Shown here piece by piece: positions 7,685 through 15,210 of a stretch of 26,129 nt of DNA (position 1 is the first letter of the stretch; every line of letters starts with the position of its first letter). Where the stretch lies: NCBI GenBank assembly GCA_036787835.1, contig DAIQON010000014.1:1-26129 (forward strand). Reading direction: 5' to 3'. The notes below the pieces were generated by a model. It was given only the letters and a program-made list of their open reading frames with translations. It was not told the DNA's origin and made no database searches. The DNA is from DAIQON01 sp036787835 (lineage in GTDB: Bacteria; Patescibacteriota; Saccharimonadia; Saccharimonadales; UBA4665). The translations under genes were made by a program, and so were the position numbers.

Positions 7685-7974
7685 AAATGCATGAACGAAT
7701 CGAGCACGCCTTGAACGTCTGGCTCAAGTAGTTGGTTATGAAGCTTAAACCTAAGTACTGCTGAACCACGACTAGCCAGTTTTTCATCAAGTGCCCGATC
7801 AAATAGCTCTACGCTGTGCCAGGGTGGGAAAACGGCAGTAAGAGTATCTGAGTCGGTATTAATTAAACTTATGCCTTCTACGACGTCTCTAGGCGTATAT
7901 GACGGGTGTAGTGGCTCAGGGTTACACTCTGCTCTAGCAGATATGATTTGATCTATCATCCAATGATGATCCAA
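7597..7974 (-). CDS. Hypothetical reverse-strand ORF running into the truncated ATPase gene
   Basis: About 95 codons (7974 down to about 7688) read as plausible protein: DHHWMIDQIISARAECNPEP, then DVVEGISLINTDSDTLTAVF and ELFDRALDEKLASRGSAVLR. The last 30 codons are the antisense of the ATPase gene, so the natural C-terminus is probably lost. The start is a weak TTG with no ribosome-binding site, and an in-frame TAG lies just upstream. The family is not recognised. It may be the tail of one decayed gene together with the fragments at 7956-8204 and 8247-8477. Confidence 0.35.
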   Translation of the reverse strand: MDHHWMIDQIISARAECNPEPLHPSYTPRDVVEGISLINTDSDTLTAVFPPWHSVELFDRALDEKLASRGSAVLRFKLHNQLLEPDVQGVLDSFMHFQKIAESAGFWTTDTSSIIRMTFSLNTLA

Positions 7975-8204
7975 TATATCTCCTCGCTATGCAAGCATGA
8001 GAAATATGGCTGATCTTTAGTTCCTGGAGTATCAGGCTTATATATATTGCCTGGCTGGGTAGTCTGGGAAGTGCTTGTTGGGCCATTTGCATATTGATTG
8101 ATGTGGGCTACAGTAATGGGCTCGCTAGTAATAACAGTGTGGCCAAAGTACTTAAACCACAATCTTTCAGATGATCGACTGATTATTTGGATAAATTGGT
8201 ACAA
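7956..8204 (-). pseudogene. Fragment of a decayed reverse-strand gene
   Basis: An 82-codon frame, starting only at a TTG, reads RLWFKYFGHTVITSEPITVA and then a Thr/Ser/Pro-rich segment (NGPTSTSQTTQPGNIYKP). It overlaps the next reverse frame by 19 bp in a different phase, and a TAG precedes the TTG. The sequence looks like a linker of a secreted protein but has no recognisable domain. It is best explained as the middle portion of a frameshifted gene. Confidence 0.3.
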
Positions 8205-8246
8205 ATTCTAGGATAATAAAGATCATAATAACGATACATGTAATAG

Positions 8247-8477
8247 TCACCGCCCGCTGTTTTTGCCTGAGGTTACTGCTAGTAAAGGCAACGCATAATT
8301 GGCGGGAGGTAGATGTCGCTGAGCCATCGGTACTATAAACGAAGTTACTGGGCTTCCAGTAACGCTTGGCAGACTAGCTGCTTGAGCAGTAACGTTCCCT
8401 ATTAGGGAGTGTGATGGGTTTATCGACAGATAGCCGACGTTTGCAAGAATAGCTACTATAAACCGTGTGAGGATTGT
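8247..8477 (-). pseudogene. Fragment with signal-peptide-like N-terminus, no start codon
   Basis: A reverse-strand frame of 76 codons ending at TGA (8247-8249) reads TRFIVAILANVGYLSINPSH, then GNVTAQAASLPSVTGSP. The hydrophobic run followed by AQAA resembles a signal peptide with a cleavage site. No ATG, GTG or TTG precedes this segment in frame; a TAA does (8478-8480). It probably was the N-terminus of the secreted or membrane protein whose later parts are at 7956-8204 and 7688-7974. Confidence 0.3.
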
Positions 8478-8540
8478 TTATAAGTGTTTTTTTATAGCGT
8501 TTATTTGTCTTTGATATATATTATTTTCAGTTAAACATGA

Positions 8541-9914
8541 CTAGGCAACCATGGCATATATTGCAGCAGCCCCAGAAATTGTCATAATAACTGCTAGAAT
8601 CCAACCAAAGCTAGCTGCTGTCTTACCATTTTTCCAGTCGCCCATAATCTTCTTATTACGAGCAATTATTAGGATAAGAACAATTATCACTGGGGCTACA
8701 ATACCGTTGAGCACCGCAGCATAGATCAAGGCTTTAATCGGGTTTATCCCTAGGAAATTTAGCGCTAGCCCACAGCCCATAGATATAATAATCACTCCAT
8801 AAAATGCCGAGGCTTGTTTTAACTTATTATTTAGCCCTTGTCGCTTACCGATACTTTCGCTGATTGCGTAAGCGCTAGACCCTGCCATGACCGGTATAGC
8901 TAGCAGACCGACACCAACAATGCCGATGGCAAACAACCAGAAGGTTAGGTTGCCGGCAAACGGACGGAGGGCTTGGGCTGCTTGGGCAGCAGTAGATATA
9001 TTATGAATTCCGTGAGTGTAGAGAACGCTGGCACAGGCAGCAATAATAAAGAACATAACCATATTAGACAAAAACATGCCGGACCAGACATCAATACGCA
9101 TTTTACGCATCTCTTTTGGCTCTGATCCCATCCTAGATTTTAGGGTAGTTTGCCCCATAGCGATCTCTTCTTCAACTTCTTGTGAAGTTTGCCAGAAAAA
9201 TAGGTAAGGGGTTATGGTCGTACCCAAGATAGCACAAATTAGCAGTATCTGTTCTTTGGAGAACGTAATATGAGGAATTGTCGAATACTTAACAACTGTA
9301 TGCCAGTTAGGATGAGCAAGTACAGCAGCCAAAATGTAGGCGAACAAGACAAGAGCCAGCCATTTTAGATACCTAGCGTATTTCACGTAAGGCGTAAAGA
9401 CTTGAAGTATAAGGATTAATACAGTGAAGCCAATAACTAGAAACGTCGTGCCGACCTTAGGTAGTACTAAGCGAGTAGCATTTGCCATAGCCCCTATATC
9501 TGCTCCGATGTTAAATGTATTAGCGGCAAATAATAGTACAGTTGAGGTATAGAGCACCTTCTTGCCAAAATGGACCCTGATATTACCTGCCAGTCCACGC
9601 CCAGTTACTAAACCGATTCGGGCACACATTTCTTGAATTATGGCCATAAGCGGGAAGGTAAAGGCTGCTAGCCATAACAAACCGAAGCCAAACTGAGCCC
9701 CAGCCTGAGAATAGGTTGCAATACCTGATGGATCATCATCCGAGGCACCAGTTGTTAGGCCTGGTCCAAGCTGATACCAATAGTTTTTAACTCTTTGCAG
9801 CGGTTCTTTTCCAGTAAATGGTACTCTGGCGGCAATTTTTTGACCGCCTTCAACACCAAGCTGCAAGGCTTCAGCGGGGGCTTCAATAGTTTTCTCTATT
9901 ATATTTTTATTCAT
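8541..9914 (-). CDS. Nramp-superfamily divalent metal transporter with variant metal-site motifs
   Basis: This 457-aa integral membrane protein has about 11 hydrophobic segments after a 45-residue soluble N-terminus, the Nramp (LeuT-like) fold. Helix 1 carries ASDDDPSGIATYSQAG (DPSG at 61-64) where Mn/Fe Nramps have DPGN. Helix 6 carries GTTITPYLFFWQ (TPY at 235-237) where canonical members have MPH. Loss of the Met and His suggests weaker selection for Mn/Fe and possibly transport of a hard cation such as Mg, as described for Nramp-related magnesium transporters; that is inference. The gene stands alone, downstream of a decayed region, and no clear -10 or Shine-Dalgarno is visible. Fold assignment is firm, substrate is not. 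Confidence 0.85.
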   Translation of the reverse strand: MNKNIIEKTIEAPAEALQLGVEGGQKIAARVPFTGKEPLQRVKNYWYQLGPGLTTGASDDDPSGIATYSQAGAQFGFGLLWLAAFTFPLMAIIQEMCARIGLVTGRGLAGNIRVHFGKKVLYTSTVLLFAANTFNIGADIGAMANATRLVLPKVGTTFLVIGFTVLILILQVFTPYVKYARYLKWLALVLFAYILAAVLAHPNWHTVVKYSTIPHITFSKEQILLICAILGTTITPYLFFWQTSQEVEEEIAMGQTTLKSRMGSEPKEMRKMRIDVWSGMFLSNMVMFFIIAACASVLYTHGIHNISTAAQAAQALRPFAGNLTFWLFAIGIVGVGLLAIPVMAGSSAYAISESIGKRQGLNNKLKQASAFYGVIIISMGCGLALNFLGINPIKALIYAAVLNGIVAPVIIVLILIIARNKKIMGDWKNGKTAASFGWILAVIMTISGAAAIYAMVA

Positions 9915-10027
9915 GTCGATCTATTTACTATTAATCTTATCGTTAAATGGCTAAAAGCACAACTTCGACGGGGACAGGATTACCGAAGTTTAAGATAAAG
10001 TTTTTTCGTCAATTTAGATTATGAGTC

Positions 10028-10033
10028 TATTAT
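10028..10033 (+). promoter_or_regulatory. -10 box of the GAP-like gene
   Basis: TATTAT ends 6 nt before the ATG at 10040, the recurrent leaderless spacing. The -35 region is not recognisable. Confidence 0.5.
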
Positions 10034-10039
10034 TGGACT

Positions 10040-10735
10040 ATGCCTCTTAACATCGTTGGGCTTATCGTCAACCTGTTTGTTCTAACTTTCTTAGGCCTAC
10101 TAATTGCATTTAGCCCAATGCTGATCATCGTTAACATGGTAATTGTGCTGACAACCAAGCGGCCGATCTGGAATGCCTTAATCTTAACCGCCGGTGTAGT
10201 TACACCTTTAATCCTAATAGCAATCCTTGCAGAAATATTTATAGGCCCGCACACGAGTATCAGCATAAGCTCAATTTCGGCCAAGATTCAGCTACCTTCA
10301 ATTATCGACCTACTATTTGGAATAACTCTTATAATCGTGGCGCTTAAAAGGGCTTACACTTACAAACAAGAAGAGGTACATCAAGTTAAGTCATTGACTC
10401 CACCGTCAGATAAACCCAAGTCTCTATTTATATTTGGCTTTTTGAAATCGCTACTGAGTGTAACCAATATTTTTGCTATATTGCTCGTCGTTCAGATAAC
10501 CAAGACATATAATCGAATGCCGATAGTCAATGTACTCGGCCTTTTCTATACAATACTAATCGGTATAATCCCGTTGATGTTAATTATTTACTACCGGCAA
10601 TACCGCCCTGGCAGCCTGGCTAAGATGAACCAAAAACTGGACAATCTACTGAAGACTAATATCCAACTATTTATCGTAATACTACTGCTACTTTTTGGCG
10701 TATACTTCATCATATCGGGGGTAAGGAATGGTTGA
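10040..10735 (+). CDS. GAP (SfLAP)/LysE-like membrane protein
   Basis: This 231-aa protein has about six membrane segments: residues 5-30, 38-66 and 84-103, then, after a charged cytoplasmic loop (YKQEEVHQVKSLTPPSDKPK), three more at about 124-150, 160-185 and 207-229. The layout (LIAFSPMLIIVNMVIVLTT in helix 1-2, then the loop, then FLKSLLSVTNIFAILLV) resembles the GAP/Sap family within the LysE superfamily, whose members are implicated in export of small solutes or lipids. The substrate is unknown. Its stop overlaps the start of the next gene by eight bases, so the two form an operon. Confidence 0.55.
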   Translation: MPLNIVGLIVNLFVLTFLGLLIAFSPMLIIVNMVIVLTTKRPIWNALILTAGVVTPLILIAILAEIFIGPHTSISISSISAKIQLPSIIDLLFGITLIIVALKRAYTYKQEEVHQVKSLTPPSDKPKSLFIFGFLKSLLSVTNIFAILLVVQITKTYNRMPIVNVLGLFYTILIGIIPLMLIIYYRQYRPGSLAKMNQKLDNLLKTNIQLFIVILLLLFGVYFIISGVRNG

Positions 10736-11129
10736 CAAAATAATCGCTAAGAAACCTGACACGGTGTCGCTTTTCAGATTACGTCTCGGGGTAGTTTTTA
10801 TTATGTTCTGGTGGATACCGGTTTACCTGGCAGTGCCGGGAATAGTCAGTGGCCTAGGACTAAGTAATTCAGCTCACGCCACACAGGCAGTCCTTATTAT
10901 CGTCATAACCGTGCAGACTATTTTTGGAGTTATCGGCTTTTTGCTAGTAGGCAAATCGCTGGGTAGTAACTTAAAGAAAGTGTCGCCAAGGAAGGCTCCT
11001 AAGGTATTCTGGCGAATGCTTTGGAGCGGAACTACCGAAATACCAGACTCAGATCTACGAAAGAAAAAGCCAGCAAAAGATAATTCAAAAAAACCTAGAC
11101 ATTTCTGGAATCATAAACAAACAAAATAA
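10728..11129 (+). CDS. Small two-helix membrane protein of unknown function
   Basis: This 133-aa protein has two hydrophobic segments, about residues 21-45 (LGVVFIMFWWIPVYLAVPGI) and 53-74 (AVLIIVITVQTIFGVIGFLL), and a very basic C-terminal tail (KKKPAKDNSKKPRHFWNHKQ) likely in the cytoplasm. It starts inside the last codons of the GAP-like gene, so it is translationally coupled and probably works with it. The family is not recognised. Confidence 0.7.
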   Translation: MVDKIIAKKPDTVSLFRLRLGVVFIMFWWIPVYLAVPGIVSGLGLSNSAHATQAVLIIVITVQTIFGVIGFLLVGKSLGSNLKKVSPRKAPKVFWRMLWSGTTEIPDSDLRKKKPAKDNSKKPRHFWNHKQTK

Positions 11130-11172
11130 TCTTCTTGTATTTATTTAGCTAATAGTATATAAATAATGCCAA

Positions 11173-11523
11173 ATGAGTTTATTTAAGAGCCCTAATCTAC
11201 CTATAGCTACAACACCCGAACTAAGAGATGCGTACGCCAATACGGCGCGAAATTATCGAAGTCTGATTTGGTTTGCAGCCTTTGATCTTATGGCATCAAC
11301 CGTTCTATGGGAAAGTAACGTTAATAATGATAGGAAGTTTTGGCTAGCTGCATTAGTTATTTCTGCGGCAGACGAATTATTTGCTGCTAGGCAAGCAATC
11401 GTCTTTCGAAATGCTGAGGGCACTTTCGAGTCGGAAGAGGTAGGAGCACATATTCAACCAGAGCAAGTGGCTATAATGCCCGTTGATCATGTCATGCAAG
11501 CCAGCCCTGATTTCGCTTCTTAG
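11173..11523 (+). CDS. Hypothetical protein, 116 aa
   Basis: The protein starts MSLFKSPNLPIATTPELRDA and contains one moderately hydrophobic stretch (SLIWFAAFDLMASTVLW, about residues 30-46) and a helix rich in Ala and Glu (ISAADELFAARQAI). No known domain is recognised. TATAAA (11158-11163) preceded at 17 bp by TTGTAT places transcription within about 3 nt of the ATG, supporting this start and a real gene. Convergent with the kinase gene at 11622-12581. Confidence 0.6.
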   Translation: MSLFKSPNLPIATTPELRDAYANTARNYRSLIWFAAFDLMASTVLWESNVNNDRKFWLAALVISAADELFAARQAIVFRNAEGTFESEEVGAHIQPEQVAIMPVDHVMQASPDFAS

Positions 11524-11621
11524 CTGAATCTTCTTACCTACACGTAATGGTTACCAAAAAAATAAAGGCAATTATCCCTTCAAGCCATATAGAGCATCTA
11601 GCTTCTCTTCTTAAGTAGTGT

Positions 11622-12581
11622 CTATTCTTGAAGAGAATGTTTGATCATTTCGGATAGTAAATCCTGATTTGCTCTTACATATTGCAGATGTGGATAATCC
11701 TTACTCTCGGAGATTGTGGCAATCCGCTTCTGAGCTAGCATCTTTAGACCAAAAACACTATTCCTGAAACTTACGAAGTGCATAGCTACTGGTAGCATAT
11801 CTACTTCCTCCGATGTTAACGGGCGGCTTTCGTTGTAGCTTTTCAAAAAGGCAGCCATTCTATCGGCTTGGGGCTCTCCATTAACAAAACACCAGCTATT
11901 TAGTACACGAGCTATATCAAGCAGCATAATTCCCTGACCAATTTCCTCTAGGTCAACAAATGATGCAACTGTATCATCTTTAAAGAGTACATTATCTGGA
12001 ATTAAATCATTGTGTATTAAACCAGTCGGCAGCATACCAAGCTCAGCTTGCATATGTGCGCTAGAAAATAACCTATAATCTTGTTCAAGGACATCCAAAA
12101 AGTCTTTATTTTCTGGGCTATCTTCAATCTCGGCGCCAGAAAATTGGTTGTATACGTCTAGGATGTAGGTTGTGTTATTGGTTTTTGAACCTTCTTGTGG
12201 GTTCCACGCTAGCTTGTGCAATCTAGCAAGTGACGCACCCAATGAAACTAGTTGATCATCATTAATACCCTCGTATGTCCCCGAATCGCCATCAACAACA
12301 GTCGTAACAATTACTGGCTCGTCTTCTGTGCCATAAAATCCTTGTCCATTAGCGGTTTTTACTAATCGTGGAGCTGGGTAGTCAACCGTAGCTGCATATT
12401 CCAAAAAGGGTAGCATTACATTAACCTGATTTTGCGGTTCAAAATGACAAACTCTAAGCACATACTCTCCTGTAGTAGTAGCGATCCTGTAGTTCTGATT
12501 GGAAACACCAGATTTGATACTGGCTACATCTTGGACGGTTCCAACGTCATAATTATCACTTAGAACATCTTGTACATTCAT
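11622..12581 (-). CDS. APH/choline kinase-fold phosphotransferase (homoserine kinase type II-like)
   Basis: The protein (319 aa) has the aminoglycoside/choline kinase fold. The N-lobe begins SGVSNQNYRIATTTGEYVLR (glycine turn and ATP-binding Lys/Arg). The catalytic loop is LIHNDLIPDNVLF (H-N-D-x4-N) and the metal-binding segment is SFVDLEEIG, where the usual DFD/DFE reads VDLEE. The Leu-rich GIMLLDIARVLNSWCF following it is typical of homoserine kinase type II and related small-molecule kinases. The substrate is uncertain. The frame is open to a TTG at 12602, but a TATTAT -10 box ends 7 nt before the ATG at 12581, so that ATG is the better start. Confidence 0.75.
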   Translation of the reverse strand: MNVQDVLSDNYDVGTVQDVASIKSGVSNQNYRIATTTGEYVLRVCHFEPQNQVNVMLPFLEYAATVDYPAPRLVKTANGQGFYGTEDEPVIVTTVVDGDSGTYEGINDDQLVSLGASLARLHKLAWNPQEGSKTNNTTYILDVYNQFSGAEIEDSPENKDFLDVLEQDYRLFSSAHMQAELGMLPTGLIHNDLIPDNVLFKDDTVASFVDLEEIGQGIMLLDIARVLNSWCFVNGEPQADRMAAFLKSYNESRPLTSEEVDMLPVAMHFVSFRNSVFGLKMLAQKRIATISESKDYPHLQYVRANQDLLSEMIKHSLQE

Positions 12582-12588
12582 TAAACTA

Positions 12589-12617
12589 ATAATAACAAAC
12601 AATAAGAAATGTATGAA
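12589..12617 (-). promoter_or_regulatory. Promoter deciding the start of the APH-fold kinase
   Basis: On the reverse strand TTCATA (12617-12612) and TATTAT (12594-12589) are separated by 17 bp. The -10 ends 7 nt before the ATG at 12581. Confidence 0.6.
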
Positions 12618-12675
12618 TCTATCTGTTTGTCTTTAAGCTATCTAGGATCAATAAAAGCAGTATATACTGAAGAAT

Positions 12676-12828
12676 ATGAAACCAAAGAAAACAACTAAAA
12701 AAGAAGCTAAACGAGATAAAAACATAGAAAAACGAATGGGAACTGAAAAGTTAGACCTAGATCATCCTAATGGAAAAGAACGTTTCGACATGACTATAAA
12801 TAATAGTCTAAAAATAAAGAGTAAATAA
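12676..12828 (+). CDS. Small highly charged protein, 50 aa
   Basis: An ORF of 50 codons starts at ATG 12676, seven nt after a TATACT -10 box (12663-12668), and ends with TAA one base before the MurL-like gene start. It is dominated by Lys, Arg, Asp and Glu (MKPKKTTKKEAKRDKNIEKR at the start) and is likely cytoplasmic and partly disordered. The family is not recognised. Its tight position at the head of the operon (12676-15104) suggests it is translated and couples to the next gene. Confidence 0.6.
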   Translation: MKPKKTTKKEAKRDKNIEKRMGTEKLDLDHPNGKERFDMTINNSLKIKSK

Positions 12829-12829
12829 T

Positions 12830-14254
12830 ATGCAAAACGAGAGACGAGCATTACTTGAAAAGTACACTATAGAAAAAGACAGGCTATTCTTTGAAGTTAA
12901 TGTGCTTGGGCGAGTCTTCTCAACAAGTATATGGTATCGAAATGTAAATTTTAAAAAGTTAAAAAGACAGATTGGAAGAGATAATCTAAAGCGTCTAGTG
13001 GCACACATAGCCGCATTTGAAATGAATAAATACGGTTCTTTACATTTAGAAACTGTAAACTTAGGGAAATTGTCCAAGTATGTTGACAGAGATCTGCAGC
13101 AATTATGGAGTGAGGTTTTCATTAATGTATGGGGACAGTGGCGGTATGAAAACAATTTGCCCCACGATAAGCCACCAAAACTGATAGCTAATGCGAAGAA
13201 GAGTCGTAAGCCTATCAATTTCCATTATCAGGAAGGTATGGCTCTTACATTTTTTGGAGGCGGAAAAGACAGCTTCGTATCGACTAGAATTCTCAAGGAT
13301 GCTGGCATACCGCACGATATACTAGAATATTCGAGCTCAATCTATGGAAATAGGGTTGAACAATCAGACGTAAAACCAGTCGCTCAACTAGCTTCAGAAG
13401 ACTCATTCATTAATGAAATGGTGGTCTTTGACGACTTCCTTGATAGCCCGATTATCGATTATGACGGTCAAGAGTATAAAATACACACCCTAGCAGCAGC
13501 CGAAACACCCGCTTCTATATTCGAATGTCTTCCTTTGGCACTATATTCTGGGTATAACTCGCTCGCGCTAGGTCACGAAAAATCCGCAAATTACCCAAAC
13601 CTAAAATGGGAGCTAGAAGAAGGTGCGCCAATTAATCACCAATGGGGTAAAAGCTTAGAGGCGCAAAAGCTGATGTCCCATTACATAAAGAACCCACTAT
13701 CTAACGATGTACATTATTACTCTACCTTGGTGCCATTAAGCGACCCTGCGATATTCGCTATTTTTGCAACTTTACCATGGGACTTAATAAAGAAGGCGCA
13801 TTCCTGTAATGTGACTAAGCCTTGGTGCCGTCGATGCGCCAAGTGTGTTTATGTGTGGCTGTTTTATTTAGCCTTCTTAGATGACGATAAAGTTACTAAT
13901 GAAATATTTGGCGGAGAAGTACTTTTTGATATAGAGGAAAATAAGAATATCTTAAGAATGTTAGCCGGACATGACATTCAAACTCCATTTGAATGTGTTG
14001 GTCAGCCACCCGAAACACTTTTAGCTTTAGCAATATGTCAAAAGAAGGGTTATAAACAAGGCATTATAAACGAGCTTCTGCATAACTACAGTCAAAGCAA
14101 AATGATTCATACGACCAAAACACAACTTTGTGTTAATAAATCTTTTTTGAAGGACTGTGAGCTACCCAACGCTCTATATAAATACTATTCTGAAGACCTC
14201 GATGTCTTACTAGAAAAAAAGAAGACTGAAGTACTTAAAATGATAAAATCGTAA
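12830..14254 (+). CDS. murL: MurL-like UDP-MurNAc-L-Ala-L-Glu epimerase
   Basis: The 474-aa protein resembles MurL, which converts the L-Glu of UDP-N-acetylmuramoyl-L-Ala-L-Glu to D-Glu, an alternative to glutamate racemase in peptidoglycan synthesis. Family-like features are LTFFGGGKDSFVS (PP-loop-like nucleotide site, 139-151), LALGHEKSANYP (245-256), INHQWGKSLEAQKL (268-281), the cysteine set CNVTKPWCRRCAKC (326-339), EIFGGEVLFD, and TPFECVGQPPETLLAL (385-400). Length fits. It follows the 50-aa ORF by one base and precedes a HAD phosphatase by four, so it lies in an operon. The usual partner, a MurD2-type ligase adding L-Glu, is not in the window. A related PP-loop enzyme with another substrate is the alternative. 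Confidence 0.65.
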   Translation: MQNERRALLEKYTIEKDRLFFEVNVLGRVFSTSIWYRNVNFKKLKRQIGRDNLKRLVAHIAAFEMNKYGSLHLETVNLGKLSKYVDRDLQQLWSEVFINVWGQWRYENNLPHDKPPKLIANAKKSRKPINFHYQEGMALTFFGGGKDSFVSTRILKDAGIPHDILEYSSSIYGNRVEQSDVKPVAQLASEDSFINEMVVFDDFLDSPIIDYDGQEYKIHTLAAAETPASIFECLPLALYSGYNSLALGHEKSANYPNLKWELEEGAPINHQWGKSLEAQKLMSHYIKNPLSNDVHYYSTLVPLSDPAIFAIFATLPWDLIKKAHSCNVTKPWCRRCAKCVYVWLFYLAFLDDDKVTNEIFGGEVLFDIEENKNILRMLAGHDIQTPFECVGQPPETLLALAICQKKGYKQGIINELLHNYSQSKMIHTTKTQLCVNKSFLKDCELPNALYKYYSEDLDVLLEKKKTEVLKMIKS

Positions 14255-14258
14255 CATT

Positions 14259-15104
14259 ATGAATAGCCCTAAACTTGCCATCTTTGACGTAGACGGAACT
14301 ATTGCTGATCGCGGTTTGATTAGTCCGAATATTGTTAAAGCCATGCATCATCTTCACAAACTTGGTTGTAAGACTACAGTTTCAACCGGCAGAGGTTATA
14401 TAAGACTTAAGGAAATGCTTGGAGCTACATTTAACGATATTATCTCCCCTGATGCTCTTATTATCTTAGAACACGGAACTAAGATTGTTGATCATAATGG
14501 TAATGCTATCTTTGGTGAATACTTTAATGATAGAGAAATTGACCATGTGATAGATTTTACTAGATCTAACATTGGATTATTTAAATTAGCCTGGTTTAAT
14601 CCCATAGATGTAAGTAAAAAAGTTGAGGTCTGGTGCAGTGATGAACGCGATGTTCAAGAAGAAACAGAAAAACGAGGTCATTATGCCCACGTCTTTACCT
14701 CCTCTATTGGCGAACTAGAAGATCTATTATTAACTCAAAAACTAACTAACGTTACCCTGAAGCTAAAAGACTACGTTAGAGTAGAAAACCTTAAGCTAGC
14801 CTTTACCAGAACTGATACTAATGTAATTTTTCAAGATGGCAATATGGAATTTATTAAGAACAACATCAATAAAGGCTTATCTGTATTAAAAGTAGCTAGG
14901 CACTTAAAGGTCAGAACAGAAGATCTACTTATTGCTGGTAATGCTATCAACGATGTTGAAATGTTGGATATTAATGCCGGTATTGTAGTGTTGGTTAGCC
15001 AAGGGGATGATCGTAACACAATTCTTGCTTATTTATCTTCACCCGAAAAAGTAATTAAAGTAGATAGTCCAAATGATCTAAGCTCCTATTTACTAAGTTT
15101 ATAA
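14259..15104 (+). CDS. HAD-superfamily (Cof/type IIB) phosphatase with variant motif IV
   Basis: This 281-aa protein has the Cof-type HAD pattern. Motif I is FDVDGTIAD (nucleophile D10, acid/base D12), motif II is STGRG (T43), motif III is the Lys of NNINKG (K206), and motif IV is GNAINDVEM (227-235). Cof enzymes usually have GDxxND in motif IV, so the first Mg-coordinating Asp is Asn here; activity may still hold through D232. The C2 cap lies between motifs II and III. Substrates of this class are sugar phosphates or flavin precursors; none can be named. The start is four nt after the MurL-like stop with no Shine-Dalgarno, indicating coupled translation. The operon ends at the hairpin at 15175-15200. 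Confidence 0.8.
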   Translation: MNSPKLAIFDVDGTIADRGLISPNIVKAMHHLHKLGCKTTVSTGRGYIRLKEMLGATFNDIISPDALIILEHGTKIVDHNGNAIFGEYFNDREIDHVIDFTRSNIGLFKLAWFNPIDVSKKVEVWCSDERDVQEETEKRGHYAHVFTSSIGELEDLLLTQKLTNVTLKLKDYVRVENLKLAFTRTDTNVIFQDGNMEFIKNNINKGLSVLKVARHLKVRTEDLLIAGNAINDVEMLDINAGIVVLVSQGDDRNTILAYLSSPEKVIKVDSPNDLSSYLLSL

Positions 15105-15174
15105 GTCTTCTCCTATATATTTATATATAAGAAGAAGAAATAAAATTGAAAATAACAGATACAATAAGCTCGAG

Positions 15175-15200
15175 AAAAGCTAATATCGGCATTAGCTTTT
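15175..15200. terminator. Bidirectional terminator between HAD gene and transposase
   Basis: A perfect 10-bp stem (AAAAGCTAAT, 15175-15184, with ATTAGCTTTT, 15191-15200) encloses a 6-base loop. The 3' arm ends in TTTT on both strands, so it can terminate the 12676-15104 operon and the transposase mRNA coming the other way. Confidence 0.7.
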
Positions 15201-15210
15201 GTTAGATTGT

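Noticed and set aside
11547..11618. Short forward ORF of 23 codons (MVTKKIKAIIPSSHIEHLAS...)
   Set aside because: It has no promoter or ribosome-binding site and is too short to support as a gene.
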